This document shows positions 1 through 11,638 of a stretch of 25,999 nt of DNA, piece by piece (the stretch's first letter is position 1; every line of letters starts with the position of its first letter). Both the position numbers and the translations under genes were made by a program. The stretch is from Enterobacteriaceae bacterium UBA2655 (lineage in GTDB: Bacteria > Pseudomonadota > Gammaproteobacteria > Enterobacterales > Enterobacteriaceae), in NCBI GenBank assembly GCA_002359495.1, contig DENB01000110.1:1-25999 (forward strand). The letters run 5' to 3'. The notes under the pieces were generated by a model, which had not been told where the DNA came from, made no database searches, and saw nothing but the letters and a program-made list of their open reading frames with translations.

Positions 1-1059
1 CGCGCGATGGAAATCGTCTATGACGAAGTCGACCTGAAGCGCTACTTCCAGACGGCGGTCTCTGTCTCTAACGATGCGCCGGTGCTGCTGGATCGCTTCC
101 TCGACGACGCCATCGAAGTCGATGTCGATGCGATCTGCGACGGCGAGCGCGTGCTGATCGGCGGCATCATGGAGCACATCGAGCAGGCAGGCGTTCACTC
201 CGGCGACTCGGCCTGTTCGCTGCCGGCCTATACGCTAAACAACGAGATTCAGAACGTGATGCGTCAGCAGGTTGAGAAGCTGGCCTTTGAACTCTGCGTG
301 CGCGGTCTGATGAACGTGCAGTTCGCCGTCAAAGACAACGAGGTTTACCTGATTGAGGTCAACCCGCGCGCGGCCCGTACCGTGCCTTTCGTTTCCAAAG
401 CGACCGGCGTGCCGCTGGCGAAAGTCGCCGCCCGCGTCATGGCCGGCAAGACGCTTGCCGCGCAGGGCGTGACCGAAGAGGTGATCCCGCCTTACTACTC
501 GGTGAAGGAAGTGGTTCTGCCGTTCAACAAATTCCAGGGCGTCGACCCGATCCTCGGCCCGGAAATGCGTTCGACCGGCGAAGTGATGGGCGTAGGCCGT
601 ACCTTCGCGGAGGCTTTCGCCAAAGCGATGCTGGGCGCGCAGAGCAACATGAAGAAAAGCGGACGCGCGCTGCTCTCCGTGCGTGAAGGCGATAAGAAAC
701 GCATCGTCGACCTTGCCGCCAAGCTGCAAAAGTTCGGATTCGAGCTGGATGCGACGCACGGCACCGCCGTGGTGTTGGGCGAAGCGGGAATCAATCCGCG
801 TCTGGTGAATAAGGTGCACGAAGGGCGTCCGCATATTCAGGACCGTCTGAAAAACGGCGAGTACGCTTATATCGTGAATACCACCGCAGGGCGTCAGGCA
901 ATTGAGGATTCCAGGCTAATTCGTCGCAGCGCGCTGCAATATAAAGTGCATTACGACACTACGCTGAACGGCGGCTTCGCTACGGCTATGGCGCTGAACG
1001 CAGACCCGACGGAAAAAGTGATTTCCGTGCAGGAGATGCACGCGCAGATTAAAGGCTGA
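1..1059 (+). CDS. carB: Carbamoyl-phosphate synthase large subunit, 3' part
   Basis: This is the C-terminal third (about 352 residues) of the large subunit of carbamoyl-phosphate synthase, which makes carbamoyl phosphate from bicarbonate, glutamine-derived ammonia and two ATP for pyrimidine and arginine synthesis in the cytoplasm. The reading frame is open at the left edge, so the start lies outside the window. The E. coli enzyme is about 1073 residues. The visible part covers the end of the second ATP-grasp half ([20 protein letters not shown]) and the C-terminal MGS-like allosteric domain that binds UMP and ornithine (around [19 protein letters not shown] and the IVNTTAG segment). The last residues are MHAQIKG. 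carA would be expected upstream. A strong terminator follows at once. The near-identity to enterobacterial CarB makes the call secure. Confidence 0.97.
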   Translation, partial: RAMEIVYDEVDLKRYFQTAVSVSNDAPVLLDRFLDDAIEVDVDAICDGERVLIGGIMEHIEQAGVHSGDSACSLPAYTLNNEIQNVMRQQVEKLAFELCVRGLMNVQFAVKDNEVYLIEVNPRAARTVPFVSKATGVPLAKVAARVMAGKTLAAQGVTEEVIPPYYSVKEVVLPFNKFQGVDPILGPEMRSTGEVMGVGRTFAEAFAKAMLGAQSNMKKSGRALLSVREGDKKRIVDLAAKLQKFGFELDATHGTAVVLGEAGINPRLVNKVHEGRPHIQDRLKNGEYAYIVNTTAGRQAIEDSRLIRRSALQYKVHYDTTLNGGFATAMALNADPTEKVISVQEMHAQIKG

Positions 1060-1075
1060 TCGTTTTCAGCCCGAT

Positions 1076-1105
1076 AAAACGGCTCCTGCGGGGGCCGTTT
1101 TTTTT
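1076..1105 (+). terminator. Rho-independent terminator after carB
   Basis: A perfect 8-bp stem pairs AAAACGGC (1076-1083) with GCCGTTTT (1094-1101) around a 10-nt loop, and a run of eight T follows (1098-1105). It begins 17 bases after the carB stop codon, so it should end the carAB transcript. Confidence 0.88.
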
Positions 1106-1292
1106 GCCTGTCACCAAGGCATTTTTCTCCCTGTCGTTATTGATTTAACTTAATTTCAAACTGTTTGCTCTTTTCTGAAATAAAACCGCAACAAAAAGTA
1201 CAAATTCACTAGCCGTGCTCTTCCAGTTGAAATAATTCGCAGTGTAATATTCGCCCGCCTGATTATTGGGCTTTGTTTATTCAGGGATAAAA

Positions 1293-2435
1293 ATGAAAAC
1301 TTCTTTGCGTATTCTTTCACTGTGCTGCGGCGCAGCGCTTATTACCACATCCTTTGCCAGTCAGGCGGAAATCGCTCTGTTGAAAATGGATCCTCAGCCA
1401 AACGATCCGCTCAGCCGTTTAACCTTCCAGGTCGGCGGCAGCATTCGTCCGCAGGTTAACCATCAGACCGGCGGTAAAGACAGTTCTTACAAACGCGATG
1501 GCTTCGACGGCGGCACCCGTTTCCGCTTCGGCGCTGAGTATGCGCTGTTTGATGACGTTCACTGGGTGAACTACTACGAAGTGGGCGTGAATATTCCGAA
1601 GGTGTTTGGCTGGGACGATCACTATGCCGAGGGCGCCAATAAAACCACGCGTCGTCAGCTCTATACCGGCCTGAAAAGCAACACCTGGGGACAGCTGACC
1701 TTCGGCCAGCAGAACAGCGTTTACTATGATGTGGTCGGCGCCAAAACCGATATCTGGGATTACGACATGCTCGCTCAGGCACCGGGCAACGGCATCAACG
1801 GCGACTACGACGGCTCATACCGCGCGCGTAAGCAGTTAAAATATAAAAATACCTTTGGCGACGTCGATCTCTATGCTTCTTACCTGTTCGAAGATACCAG
1901 CTATCTGCCGGGCAACGGCCTGCGTTATAAGCGCCAGGGCGGCGGCTCGTTGGGTGCGGATTATCATGTGACGTCCGATTTGACATGGGGCACGGCGTGG
2001 AACTATACCCGCGCCACCATGCGCAACCCCAATAACGGTGACAGTAAAGAGTACGATCAAACCATTATCGGCACGGCGCTGAAATGGGTGCCGGGCAACT
2101 GGACCTTCTCCGCAGGCGGCGGCTGGTATCAAAACTTTGTCACCAGCAAGAAAGTCGACGTGAACCAGTACTTCGCGGGCGACGCCTGGGGCATTGAGTA
2201 TATTGCCGGCTATAAATTCCCGATCGGACAGTATGCGGTGAAAGCGATCCAGCCTTACGTCATGGGTGACCGTCTGGAAACCATGAACGGACGCAACTAC
2301 CAGCGTATCGATAACGGCCTCGGCATTACGCTATTCCTCGACTGCGGCTTCCGCGTCGATTATGAGCATGTCTTTACCTCCAGCACGGATGACCTGGGCG
2401 ATATGAACCTGGTGCGTCTGCGTTACGATTTCTGA
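1293..2435 (+). CDS. Outer-membrane general porin (gram-negative porin family)
   Basis: The predicted product is a 380-residue outer-membrane beta-barrel protein. An N-terminal signal peptide (MKTSLRILSLCCGAALITTS, then FASQA) should be cleaved near residue 25. The rest is rich in alternating aromatic and polar strands, and it ends in phenylalanine (LVRLRYDF), as trimeric porins do for recognition by the BAM machinery. Segments such as LYTGLKSNTWGQLTFGQQNS resemble the beta-strand 5-6 and loop 3 region of porins. I cannot name the substrate or an E. coli ortholog. The in-frame upstream start at 1266 is less likely, because the ATG at 1293 has AGGGA 5 bases ahead and begins the signal peptide. 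The gene is monocistronic, bounded by terminators on both sides, and sits where E. coli has unrelated genes between carB and folA. Confidence 0.85.
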   Translation: MKTSLRILSLCCGAALITTSFASQAEIALLKMDPQPNDPLSRLTFQVGGSIRPQVNHQTGGKDSSYKRDGFDGGTRFRFGAEYALFDDVHWVNYYEVGVNIPKVFGWDDHYAEGANKTTRRQLYTGLKSNTWGQLTFGQQNSVYYDVVGAKTDIWDYDMLAQAPGNGINGDYDGSYRARKQLKYKNTFGDVDLYASYLFEDTSYLPGNGLRYKRQGGGSLGADYHVTSDLTWGTAWNYTRATMRNPNNGDSKEYDQTIIGTALKWVPGNWTFSAGGGWYQNFVTSKKVDVNQYFAGDAWGIEYIAGYKFPIGQYAVKAIQPYVMGDRLETMNGRNYQRIDNGLGITLFLDCGFRVDYEHVFTSSTDDLGDMNLVRLRYDF

Positions 2436-2441
2436 TGCGAC

Positions 2442-2468
2442 AAAAACGGCTCTTAACGAGCCGTTTTT
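2442..2468. terminator. Bidirectional terminator between convergent porin and DUF805 genes
   Basis: A perfect 11-bp inverted repeat, AAAAACGGCTC (2442-2452) and GAGCCGTTTTT (2458-2468), has a 5-nt loop. T runs lie on the downstream side in both directions, so it can end the porin transcript from the left and the DUF805 transcript from the right. It overlaps the DUF805 stop codon. Confidence 0.88.
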
Positions 2469-2838
2469 ACTTTGCGTCGGACGTCAGCGGATCGGCGCCG
2501 AAGCGGTTGCCGCCCTCGGTGCCTTTAAAACAGAAATAGATCAGCAACAGCAGAGAGCCGAGAAGCGGGATCAGCGACAGCAGCAGCCACCAGCCGGAGC
2601 GGTCAAGATCGTGCAGGCGGCGCACGCCGACGGCAACGGAGGGAAGCAGCACGGCGATGGAATAAAGCGTGGCTAATAACCCTTCGTCGCGAAAGATGCG
2701 CAGGCCAAGTAGCTGGTCGATAGCGCTTAACGCCAGAGAGATCAGCAGGTTAATCAGAATGAACATCCACAGCTCTTTACGCCGGGCGCGTCCACGCAGC
2801 ACGAAGTAATTTTTCAACACGTTCAGATAGTCATTCAC
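2467..2838 (-). CDS. DUF805 family inner-membrane protein
   Basis: This encodes a small membrane protein of 123 residues in the DUF805 (YhaH/YhaI) family, whose biochemical role is unknown. Family hallmarks are the N-terminal LKNYFVLRGRARRKELW motif, about three hydrophobic segments (FILINLLISLALSAI; TLYSIAVLLPSVAVGV; WWLLLSLIPLLGSLLLLIYF), the RRLHDLDRSGWW loop, and the C-terminal GTEGGNRFGADP signature. I chose the GTG at 2838 because AGGGA lies upstream and the resulting N terminus (MNDYLNVLKNY) matches the family. An in-frame TTG at 2880 would add 14 poorly conserved residues. It is convergent with the porin and divergent from folA. Nothing nearby reveals its function. Confidence 0.85.
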   Translation of the reverse strand: MNDYLNVLKNYFVLRGRARRKELWMFILINLLISLALSAIDQLLGLRIFRDEGLLATLYSIAVLLPSVAVGVRRLHDLDRSGWWLLLSLIPLLGSLLLLIYFCFKGTEGGNRFGADPLTSDAK

Positions 2839-2989
2839 GTTCAGTTTCCCTGGGTCAGTGTGAATAGAAAGCGGAAACAATATCTTATCGCAGAGCCGAG
2901 GGCAAAAGGACGACCCGCGGTGGATTATTTTCCTTGTGCCGGTTTAATGGTGAAATCTGGCGGCATAGCCCGGATTCGGGAACTGTCGC

Positions 2990-3009
2990 GGTGTAATCTG
3001 CTGTACAAT
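2990..3009 (+). promoter_or_regulatory. Tentative folA promoter region with TyrR-like box
   Basis: A TACAAT hexamer (3004-3009) could be the -10 element of folA, but the matching -35 (AACTGT, 2981-2986) is poor. The 18-mer at 2990-3007 keeps the G-N14-C core of a TyrR box and matches 8 of 12 specified positions of TGTAAA-N6-TTTACA. E. coli folA is a known member of the TyrR regulon. The assignment here is a weak inference from sequence alone. Confidence 0.25.
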
Positions 3010-3053
3010 AACCAAAAAACGGCGGCAAAAAAGCTTTACGTAAATACCTGCTC

Positions 3054-3125
3054 ATGCCTATCGACGAAAGTTTCACCTTTACGTATGATGGCGCCAATTT
3101 TTTCCCTGTGAGTCTTTTATCATGA
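3054..3125 (+). CDS. Possible 23-residue leader peptide overlapping the folA start
   Basis: A short open frame starts at ATG 3054 ([13 protein letters not shown], then [10 protein letters not shown]) and ends at TGA 3123-3125. That stop overlaps the folA ATG (3122-3124) in the classic ATGA arrangement of translational coupling. No Shine-Dalgarno sequence is visible ahead of its own ATG, and I recognise no homolog, so it may be chance. The folA start itself has only a weak ribosome site (GTGAG at 3108-3112), which would make coupling useful. Confidence 0.25.
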   Translation: MPIDESFTFTYDGANFFPVSLLS

Positions 3126-3607
3126 TTAGTCTGATCGCGGCATTGGCAGCGGATCGTGTTATTGGTATGGAAAACGCCATGCCGTGGAACCTGCCTGCCG
3201 ATTTGGCCTGGTTCAAACGTAACACGCTGAATAAGCCGGTGATTATGGGACGCCTGACCTTTGAATCCATTGGTCGTCCGTTGCCTGGCCGGTTGAATAT
3301 TGTGGTGAGCAGCAAGCCGGGCGCGGCGGAAGGCGTCACCTGGGCGACGTCGCTGGATGAAGCGATCGCTGCGGCAGGCGATGCTGAAGAGGTGATGATC
3401 ATCGGCGGCGGTCATGTTTACGAGCAGATGCTGCCGCGTGCCGATCGCCTTTACCTCACCCATATTGATGCGGAAGTGGAAGGGGATACGCAGTTCCCTG
3501 ATTATGAACCGGATGAGTGGCAATCGACTTTCAGCGAGTTTCACGATGCCGATGCGCAAAATTCGCATAGCTACTGCTTTGAAATTTTAGATCGCCGTCG
3601 CGGATAA
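3122..3607 (+). CDS. folA: Dihydrofolate reductase
   Basis: The product is a 161-residue cytoplasmic dihydrofolate reductase that reduces dihydrofolate to tetrahydrofolate with NADPH. It is the target of trimethoprim. The sequence follows E. coli FolA closely: the Met20 loop ([17 protein letters not shown]) with catalytic Asp27, Trp22 and Leu28, the NADPH-binding GGG motif ([12 protein letters not shown]), and the C-terminal [17 protein letters not shown] strand. Differences from E. coli lie around residues 44-58 ([17 protein letters not shown]), with Leu at 45, Phe at 47 and Leu at 58 instead of His, Trp and Lys. The catalytic residues are intact. It starts at ATG 3122 with no strong ribosome site and overlaps a possible leader frame. 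The bgl-type island follows instead of apaH. Confidence 0.97.
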   Translation: MISLIAALAADRVIGMENAMPWNLPADLAWFKRNTLNKPVIMGRLTFESIGRPLPGRLNIVVSSKPGAAEGVTWATSLDEAIAAAGDAEEVMIIGGGHVYEQMLPRADRLYLTHIDAEVEGDTQFPDYEPDEWQSTFSEFHDADAQNSHSYCFEILDRRRG

Positions 3608-3643
3608 CGGGCAGACTTATTCCATCCCGAATCGCGCTCTGAG

Positions 3644-3696
3644 ACGGCTTTTCCCCCGCCCAGGGAAAGCCGCCTCTGTTAAAAGCCGTTTTAACA
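3644..3696 (+). terminator. Competing hairpins downstream of folA
   Basis: Three overlapping dyads can be drawn. CGGCTTTTCCC (3645-3655) pairs with GGGAAAGCCG (3663-3672) with one bulged T. ACGGCTTTT (3644-3652) alternatively pairs perfectly with AAAAGCCGT (3681-3689), followed by TT. TGTTAAAA (3677-3684) pairs with TTTTAACA (3689-3696) around GCCG. One of these probably ends folA transcription. The last could also be an operator-like palindrome. None has a long T tract, so which structure acts is uncertain. Confidence 0.45.
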
Positions 3697-3828
3697 TACG
3701 CTATTAGCACTGTTGCCGCTGCTTGTAATTAATAATGGCAACGTCGTAATCTGTTGCTAAAAATATCGGGCGGGATCACAAAGTTATTATTTCTCCCTGT
3801 CTGCTGCTTCTCTTTTTAAATTTTATGG

Positions 3829-3837
3829 TGTTATGAT
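3829..3837 (+). promoter_or_regulatory. Candidate extended -10 promoter of the beta-glucoside operon
   Basis: The sequence TGTTATGAT is an extended -10 element (TG at 3829-3830, TATGAT at 3832-3837). It would place the transcription start near 3844, about 13 bases before the RAT. The -35 position (3809-3814, TCTCTT) is poor, as is common for activator-dependent promoters. A TCACA half-site at 3776-3780 hints at CRP, but its left half does not match. Confidence 0.4.
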
Positions 3838-3856
3838 TTTTGCATTATAAGGTTTG

Positions 3857-3884
3857 GGATTGCTACTGATTGACAGGCAAAACC
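3857..3884 (+). promoter_or_regulatory. RAT1, BglG-type ribonucleic antiterminator
   Basis: This 28-nt element begins GGATTGCTACTG and ends CAGGCAAAACC. It is the RNA hairpin bound by BglG/LicT-type antiterminator proteins. It matches the E. coli bgl RAT in both conserved arms, with a C for T at the seventh position and a loop one base shorter. Its last bases (AACC, 3881-3884) are also the 5' arm of the terminator that follows, so RAT and terminator exclude each other. It controls the porin and surE-like genes downstream, and probably the whole operon. Confidence 0.88.
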
Positions 3885-3930
3885 CAGATACGCGCTTCCA
3901 TAGAAAGGAGGCGCGTATCTGGGTTTTTTT
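3881..3930 (+). terminator. Regulated terminator t1 of the beta-glucoside operon
   Basis: A perfect 15-bp stem pairs AACCCAGATACGCGC (3881-3895) with GCGCGTATCTGGGTT (3911-3925), followed by a T run to 3930. It lies 130 bases upstream of the first gene and overlaps the end of RAT1. Without bound antiterminator it should stop transcription ahead of the OprD-type porin gene. The remaining leader (3931-4063) shows no other structure that I can support. Confidence 0.92.
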
Positions 3931-4063
3931 ATGGGCGGGCGAAAGTTGCGTTTTACGATTTTCAGGCGCGCGCCGGTTAATTAATCGATGCCATAAAAAC
4001 CGTAAATATATTAACAGAGCTAACGTCAACACTTCGGGAAAATAAACAACAGCAGGGAAGAAA

Positions 4064-5374
4064 ATGAAAACAATAAAGGTTACGCAAAGTTTAATGGCTG
4101 CAGCAATGTTATTGCATGTTTCCGGCAGCGTCTTCGCCAACGGCCTTCTCGGCGCCAGCCATCTTGATTTGACGCTGAAAAACGTCGGTTTGATCAACAC
4201 GACCGACCAGCTTTCCGACCGGGGCGTCGGCGATCAGGTCGCCTGGGCGCAGGCGCTGCATCTCGACTGGCAAAGCGGCTGGTATCGGGATGTCGTCAGC
4301 GTGAACGCCGCCTGGTACGGCGTCACGAAACTCTACGCCAGCGATAACTTTATGGGCAGGGATCTGCTACGCGACAATCAGGGACATGCCGAAGGGTTTA
4401 ACAAGCTGGGCCAACTCTATCTGAAAACGCGCTGGGAACAGGGCGATCAAAGGCTTCAGATGAATCTCGGCTGGCAGCCCCTCGCGAAATTCGGCGTGCT
4501 GAATATTACGCGCAGCCGCGGCGCGCCCGACAGCTGGGAAGCCGTCAGCGTCGACGGCACGGCCGGTCCGCTGCGCGCCAGGGCCGCGGTGACGCGACGT
4601 TTTTCAGAGCGCGACTCGCCTGAAAAAAGCCGCTTCTACACGCTGAGCGGCAATAAATCCATCGGTTACATCGCGACCGGCGATCTGACCTGGACGCCGC
4701 AGCCGGAGACCTCTGTCCGACTGGTGGCGGGGGGCAGCGAAGATTATCTGTTGCGGCAGGGTATTGAGGTCAGTCATCGCTGGCCTTTTGCGGATGAGGT
4801 CGCCTTGCTGAGCCGCGGGGTTTTTTACTACAACCGCGGCTTAAGTGAATGGGAAGGCGCGCGCGGCTTCACCCACAGCGCGCAACATATTTACGGCCAG
4901 CTCGGCCTGCAGTACGGCGATGGGGAAACGGGCATCGGCTGGTCGAAAACCCGGGCGAAGCTGGAGGGCGGTCTCGGCCATTTTTACTGGCATTTCGGTA
5001 AAAATACGCGCGGCTTTATCAACTCAGCCGCCGACGGCGAGGGCAACGACTACATCAATGACGGCGAACAGATGATCTACCTCTATAGCCAGTATCATCT
5101 GGCGCCTGGCCTTCTGGCTGGCGTATACGGCAACTACGGCTATAACGTCCGCTATCAGGGCGTGGCGCTGCACGAATGGGAATATGGCGCTTTCGCTTCC
5201 TGGGAGCCGGAATCCGTTAAGAACCTGCGTCTCTTTTTGGGTCTGGGGCCGAGCTACAGCTGGAAACTGGACCGTCGCAACCAGCCGTCGCTCGCTGCTG
5301 AAGGAAAAGGCTTCCATCGCGCTAAAGGCTTGGGCGGCCTGATGAGCATAGAGTACCGACTGGGTCTGTTTTAA
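4064..5374 (+). CDS. OprD-family outer-membrane porin
   Basis: The predicted product is a 436-residue outer-membrane channel that probably admits beta-glucosides or small oligosaccharides. The signal peptide is MKTIKVTQSLMAAAMLLHVS followed by GSVFA, with cleavage near residue 26. The barrel has many short amphipathic strands and ends in phenylalanine (SIEYRLGLF). Segments such as YGVTKLYASDNFMGRDLL, LGWQPLAKFGVLNITRSRGA and LYSQYHLAPGLLAGVYGNYG are typical of the OprD/chitoporin superfamily, not of LamB-type BglH, which serves this role in the E. coli bgl operon. The ATG at 4064 is preceded by AGGGAAG. It is the first gene after RAT1/t1, and the surE-like gene follows after 33 bases. Family assignment is by pattern and recall. 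The substrate is inferred from context only. Confidence 0.78.
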   Translation: MKTIKVTQSLMAAAMLLHVSGSVFANGLLGASHLDLTLKNVGLINTTDQLSDRGVGDQVAWAQALHLDWQSGWYRDVVSVNAAWYGVTKLYASDNFMGRDLLRDNQGHAEGFNKLGQLYLKTRWEQGDQRLQMNLGWQPLAKFGVLNITRSRGAPDSWEAVSVDGTAGPLRARAAVTRRFSERDSPEKSRFYTLSGNKSIGYIATGDLTWTPQPETSVRLVAGGSEDYLLRQGIEVSHRWPFADEVALLSRGVFYYNRGLSEWEGARGFTHSAQHIYGQLGLQYGDGETGIGWSKTRAKLEGGLGHFYWHFGKNTRGFINSAADGEGNDYINDGEQMIYLYSQYHLAPGLLAGVYGNYGYNVRYQGVALHEWEYGAFASWEPESVKNLRLFLGLGPSYSWKLDRRNQPSLAAEGKGFHRAKGLGGLMSIEYRLGLF

Positions 5375-5407
5375 TGAACCGAACCTCTATTGAAAAGGAG
5401 TTTAATA

Positions 5408-6283
5408 ATGAAAAAGTCACTGTTGGCCGTACTGCTGCTGGCGGGGATGCAAACGGGCGTCTGGGCGGAACAGCGCCCGATGCGGGTTCTGATCGTCAAC
5501 GATGACGGCTGCGCGTCATCTGGCGCGACGCAGTTGCAGGATCAGCTGGCCGCCAAAGGTCTGGATGTTTGGCTGGTCGCGCCGGCCGTCAACCAGAGCG
5601 GCATAGGCTCCGCCATTACTTTTCGGCCGAACCGGGTGTTCGACTTACAAAAGGTCGGCGAAAAGCGCTACTGTTTCCCGGGCACGCCAGCTGATTCGCT
5701 GGATGTGGCGGTGCTGGGAGTGATGCAAAACAATCCGCCCGATCTGGTAATCTCCGGCGTGAATGACGGTCCTAATACCGGCGCGGCTCAGCTCAATTCC
5801 GGCACGGTCGCGGCGGCGGTGCGCGCAGTGCGCTACGGCTATCCCGCCATCGCCGCCAGTATCGGCTACCTGTCGACTGAAGAAGAGATGAAAAACGGCT
5901 GGCCAGCCACGAAAAAGCACTGGCCGGATGCCGTTAGCTATGTGGTATCGCTGGTTGAACACTTGCAGCATAAATGGCAGCCAGGCCATCCGCTATTACC
6001 CGCGCACTCAGGGGTAAGCATTAATTATCCGCCGCTGGATAAAGCACAGATTAAAGGTGTGAAATATATTGCTAATGAACGTAATCCTTCGCCGCAATTC
6101 CGATATGAAATAACCGAGGAAGGAAAAGCCCGGCAAATATTACGAGGCGAAGTATTACGCCCTTCGCTGGCTGACAACGATACCGGATGGTTAAATAAAG
6201 GTTATATCACCTGGAGTATCTTTGATGGCGATATTAATGCGCCGCAAAAAGAATCTGAATATCGGGAACTGTTTGGTCAATAA
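5408..6283 (+). CDS. Exported SurE-family 5'/3'-nucleotidase (phosphatase)
   Basis: This 291-residue protein has a cleavable signal peptide (MKKSLLAVLLLAGMQTGVWA) ahead of a complete SurE domain. SurE enzymes are metal-dependent phosphatases acting on nucleoside monophosphates and polyphosphate, and the housekeeping member is cytoplasmic. The metal and active-site motifs are present: VNDDG (Asp32, Asp33), NQSGIGSAIT (Ser64), GTPADS and DLVISGVNDGPNTG (Asn119), then SGTVAAA. Cys35 and Cys89 could form a disulfide after export. I chose ATG 5408 because AAGGAG lies 7 bases upstream. An in-frame TTG at 5390 is unlikely. It lies 33 bases after the porin gene and before bglG, inside the antitermination-controlled unit. 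It is not the rpoS-linked surE. A role in cleaving phosphorylated substrates in the periplasm is inference. Confidence 0.85.
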   Translation: MKKSLLAVLLLAGMQTGVWAEQRPMRVLIVNDDGCASSGATQLQDQLAAKGLDVWLVAPAVNQSGIGSAITFRPNRVFDLQKVGEKRYCFPGTPADSLDVAVLGVMQNNPPDLVISGVNDGPNTGAAQLNSGTVAAAVRAVRYGYPAIAASIGYLSTEEEMKNGWPATKKHWPDAVSYVVSLVEHLQHKWQPGHPLLPAHSGVSINYPPLDKAQIKGVKYIANERNPSPQFRYEITEEGKARQILRGEVLRPSLADNDTGWLNKGYITWSIFDGDINAPQKESEYRELFGQ

Positions 6284-6331
6284 TACTGTTTTAAACGAGT
6301 CGATCCGTCTCACAAAATAGGGCGGTGCGCA

Positions 6332-9329
<2,998 letters not shown>

Positions 9330-9341
9330 CCGAAGGAGTGA

Positions 9342-10739
<1,398 letters not shown>

Positions 10740-10744
10740 CCAGG

Positions 10745-10776
10745 GCCGGGCGGAGAAAGGGATATCCCCGCCCGGC
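10745..10776. terminator. Hairpin between convergent bglB and apaH
   Basis: GCCGGGCGG (10745-10753) pairs with CCGCCCGGC (10768-10776), giving a 9-bp GC-rich stem in the 38-base gap between two convergent genes. No T run follows on either strand, so it may be an mRNA-end stabilising hairpin or a weak bidirectional terminator. Confidence 0.45.
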
Positions 10777-10777
10777 A

Positions 10778-11611
10778 TCACTGCTCTTCTAAGGCTCTGG
10801 TGCGGCTCGACGCCTGCACGTAATATTTACCGCTTTCCCAGTGCAGCAACGTCAGCGTGCCGCCCCAGCAGCAGCCGGTATCCAAGCCGATAATGCCTTC
10901 CGGCGTGCCTTTGCCCTCCAGCGATGCCCAGTGCCCGAATATGATGCTGTAGTCGCGCGCTACCGGGCCTTTGATTAAAAACCAGGGTTTCAGCGGCGGC
11001 GGGGCGGAGTCCGGCGCCTCTTTACAGATCATATCCAGCTGGCCGTTAGGAAAGCAGTAACGCATGCGCGTCAGCGCGTTGGTGCTGAAACGCAGCCTCG
11101 CCAGGCCGGTCAGTTCAGGCGTCCAGTTATTCGGCATATCGCCATACATCGCGTCGAGAAACAGCGGGTAGCTGTCGCTGGAGAGCACCGCTTCGACTTC
11201 GCGCGCGCACATTTTCGCTGTTTCAATATCCCACTGCGGCGTAATGCCGGCATGCGCCATTACCAGCCTTTTCTCTTCATCGATCTGCAGCAGCGGCTGG
11301 CGACGCAGCCAGTTGATCAGCTCGTCCGCGTCTTCCGCTTCCAGCAGGTGCGTCAGGCGATCTTTCGGCTTGTTGCGGCTGATACCGGCGAAAACCGCCA
11401 GCAGATGAAGATCGTGATTGCCGAGCACCAGCCTGACGCAATTTCCGAGCGATTTTACGTAGCGCAGCACGTCCAGCGAGCCAGGCCCGCGCGCGACCAA
11501 ATCCCCCGTCAGCCAGAGCGTATCCTGGGCTGGATCAAATTGCACCTGCGCCAGTAACGCGCGCAGCTCGACATAACAACCATGGACGTCGCCAATCAGG
11601 TATGTACTCAT
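10778..11611 (-). CDS. apaH: Bis(5'-nucleosyl)-tetraphosphatase, symmetrical
   Basis: This is the 277-residue ApaH enzyme, which cleaves Ap4A symmetrically to two ADP and so limits alarmone-like dinucleotides and Np4 caps on RNA. The metallophosphatase motifs are in order: GDVHG (residues 7-11), [20 protein letters not shown] and [12 protein letters not shown], with [12 protein letters not shown] near the C terminus. Length and sequence match E. coli ApaH (about 280 residues). It is the last gene of the lptD-surA-pdxA-rsmA-apaG-apaH cluster, 57 bases after apaG, and a hairpin lies in that gap. Confidence 0.96.
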   Translation of the reverse strand: MSTYLIGDVHGCYVELRALLAQVQFDPAQDTLWLTGDLVARGPGSLDVLRYVKSLGNCVRLVLGNHDLHLLAVFAGISRNKPKDRLTHLLEAEDADELINWLRRQPLLQIDEEKRLVMAHAGITPQWDIETAKMCAREVEAVLSSDSYPLFLDAMYGDMPNNWTPELTGLARLRFSTNALTRMRYCFPNGQLDMICKEAPDSAPPPLKPWFLIKGPVARDYSIIFGHWASLEGKGTPEGIIGLDTGCCWGGTLTLLHWESGKYYVQASSRTRALEEQ

Positions 11612-11638
11612 TCACTGTAACCCGGTATGAAAACAACG

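Noticed and set aside
1222..1250. Promoter of the general porin with TAATAT at 1245-1250
   Set aside because: No -35 element is found at an acceptable distance. TTGAAA at 1227 is only 12 bases away, so the placement is not supportable.
2860..3111. An 83-codon open frame on the plus strand between the DUF805 gene and folA
   Set aside because: It overlaps the promoter regions of two divergent genes, looks compositionally random and resembles nothing known to me.
3712..3742. GTTGCC/GGCAAC inverted repeat with a 19-base spacer
   Set aside because: Six-base arms with a long spacer are expected by chance in a region of this size, and no partner regulator was recognised.
3765..3780. CRP site upstream of the porin operon
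   Set aside because: Only the right half (TCACA) matches. The left half has one of five consensus bases, so I mention it only as a hint in the promoter entry, although the centre would fall near -71.5.
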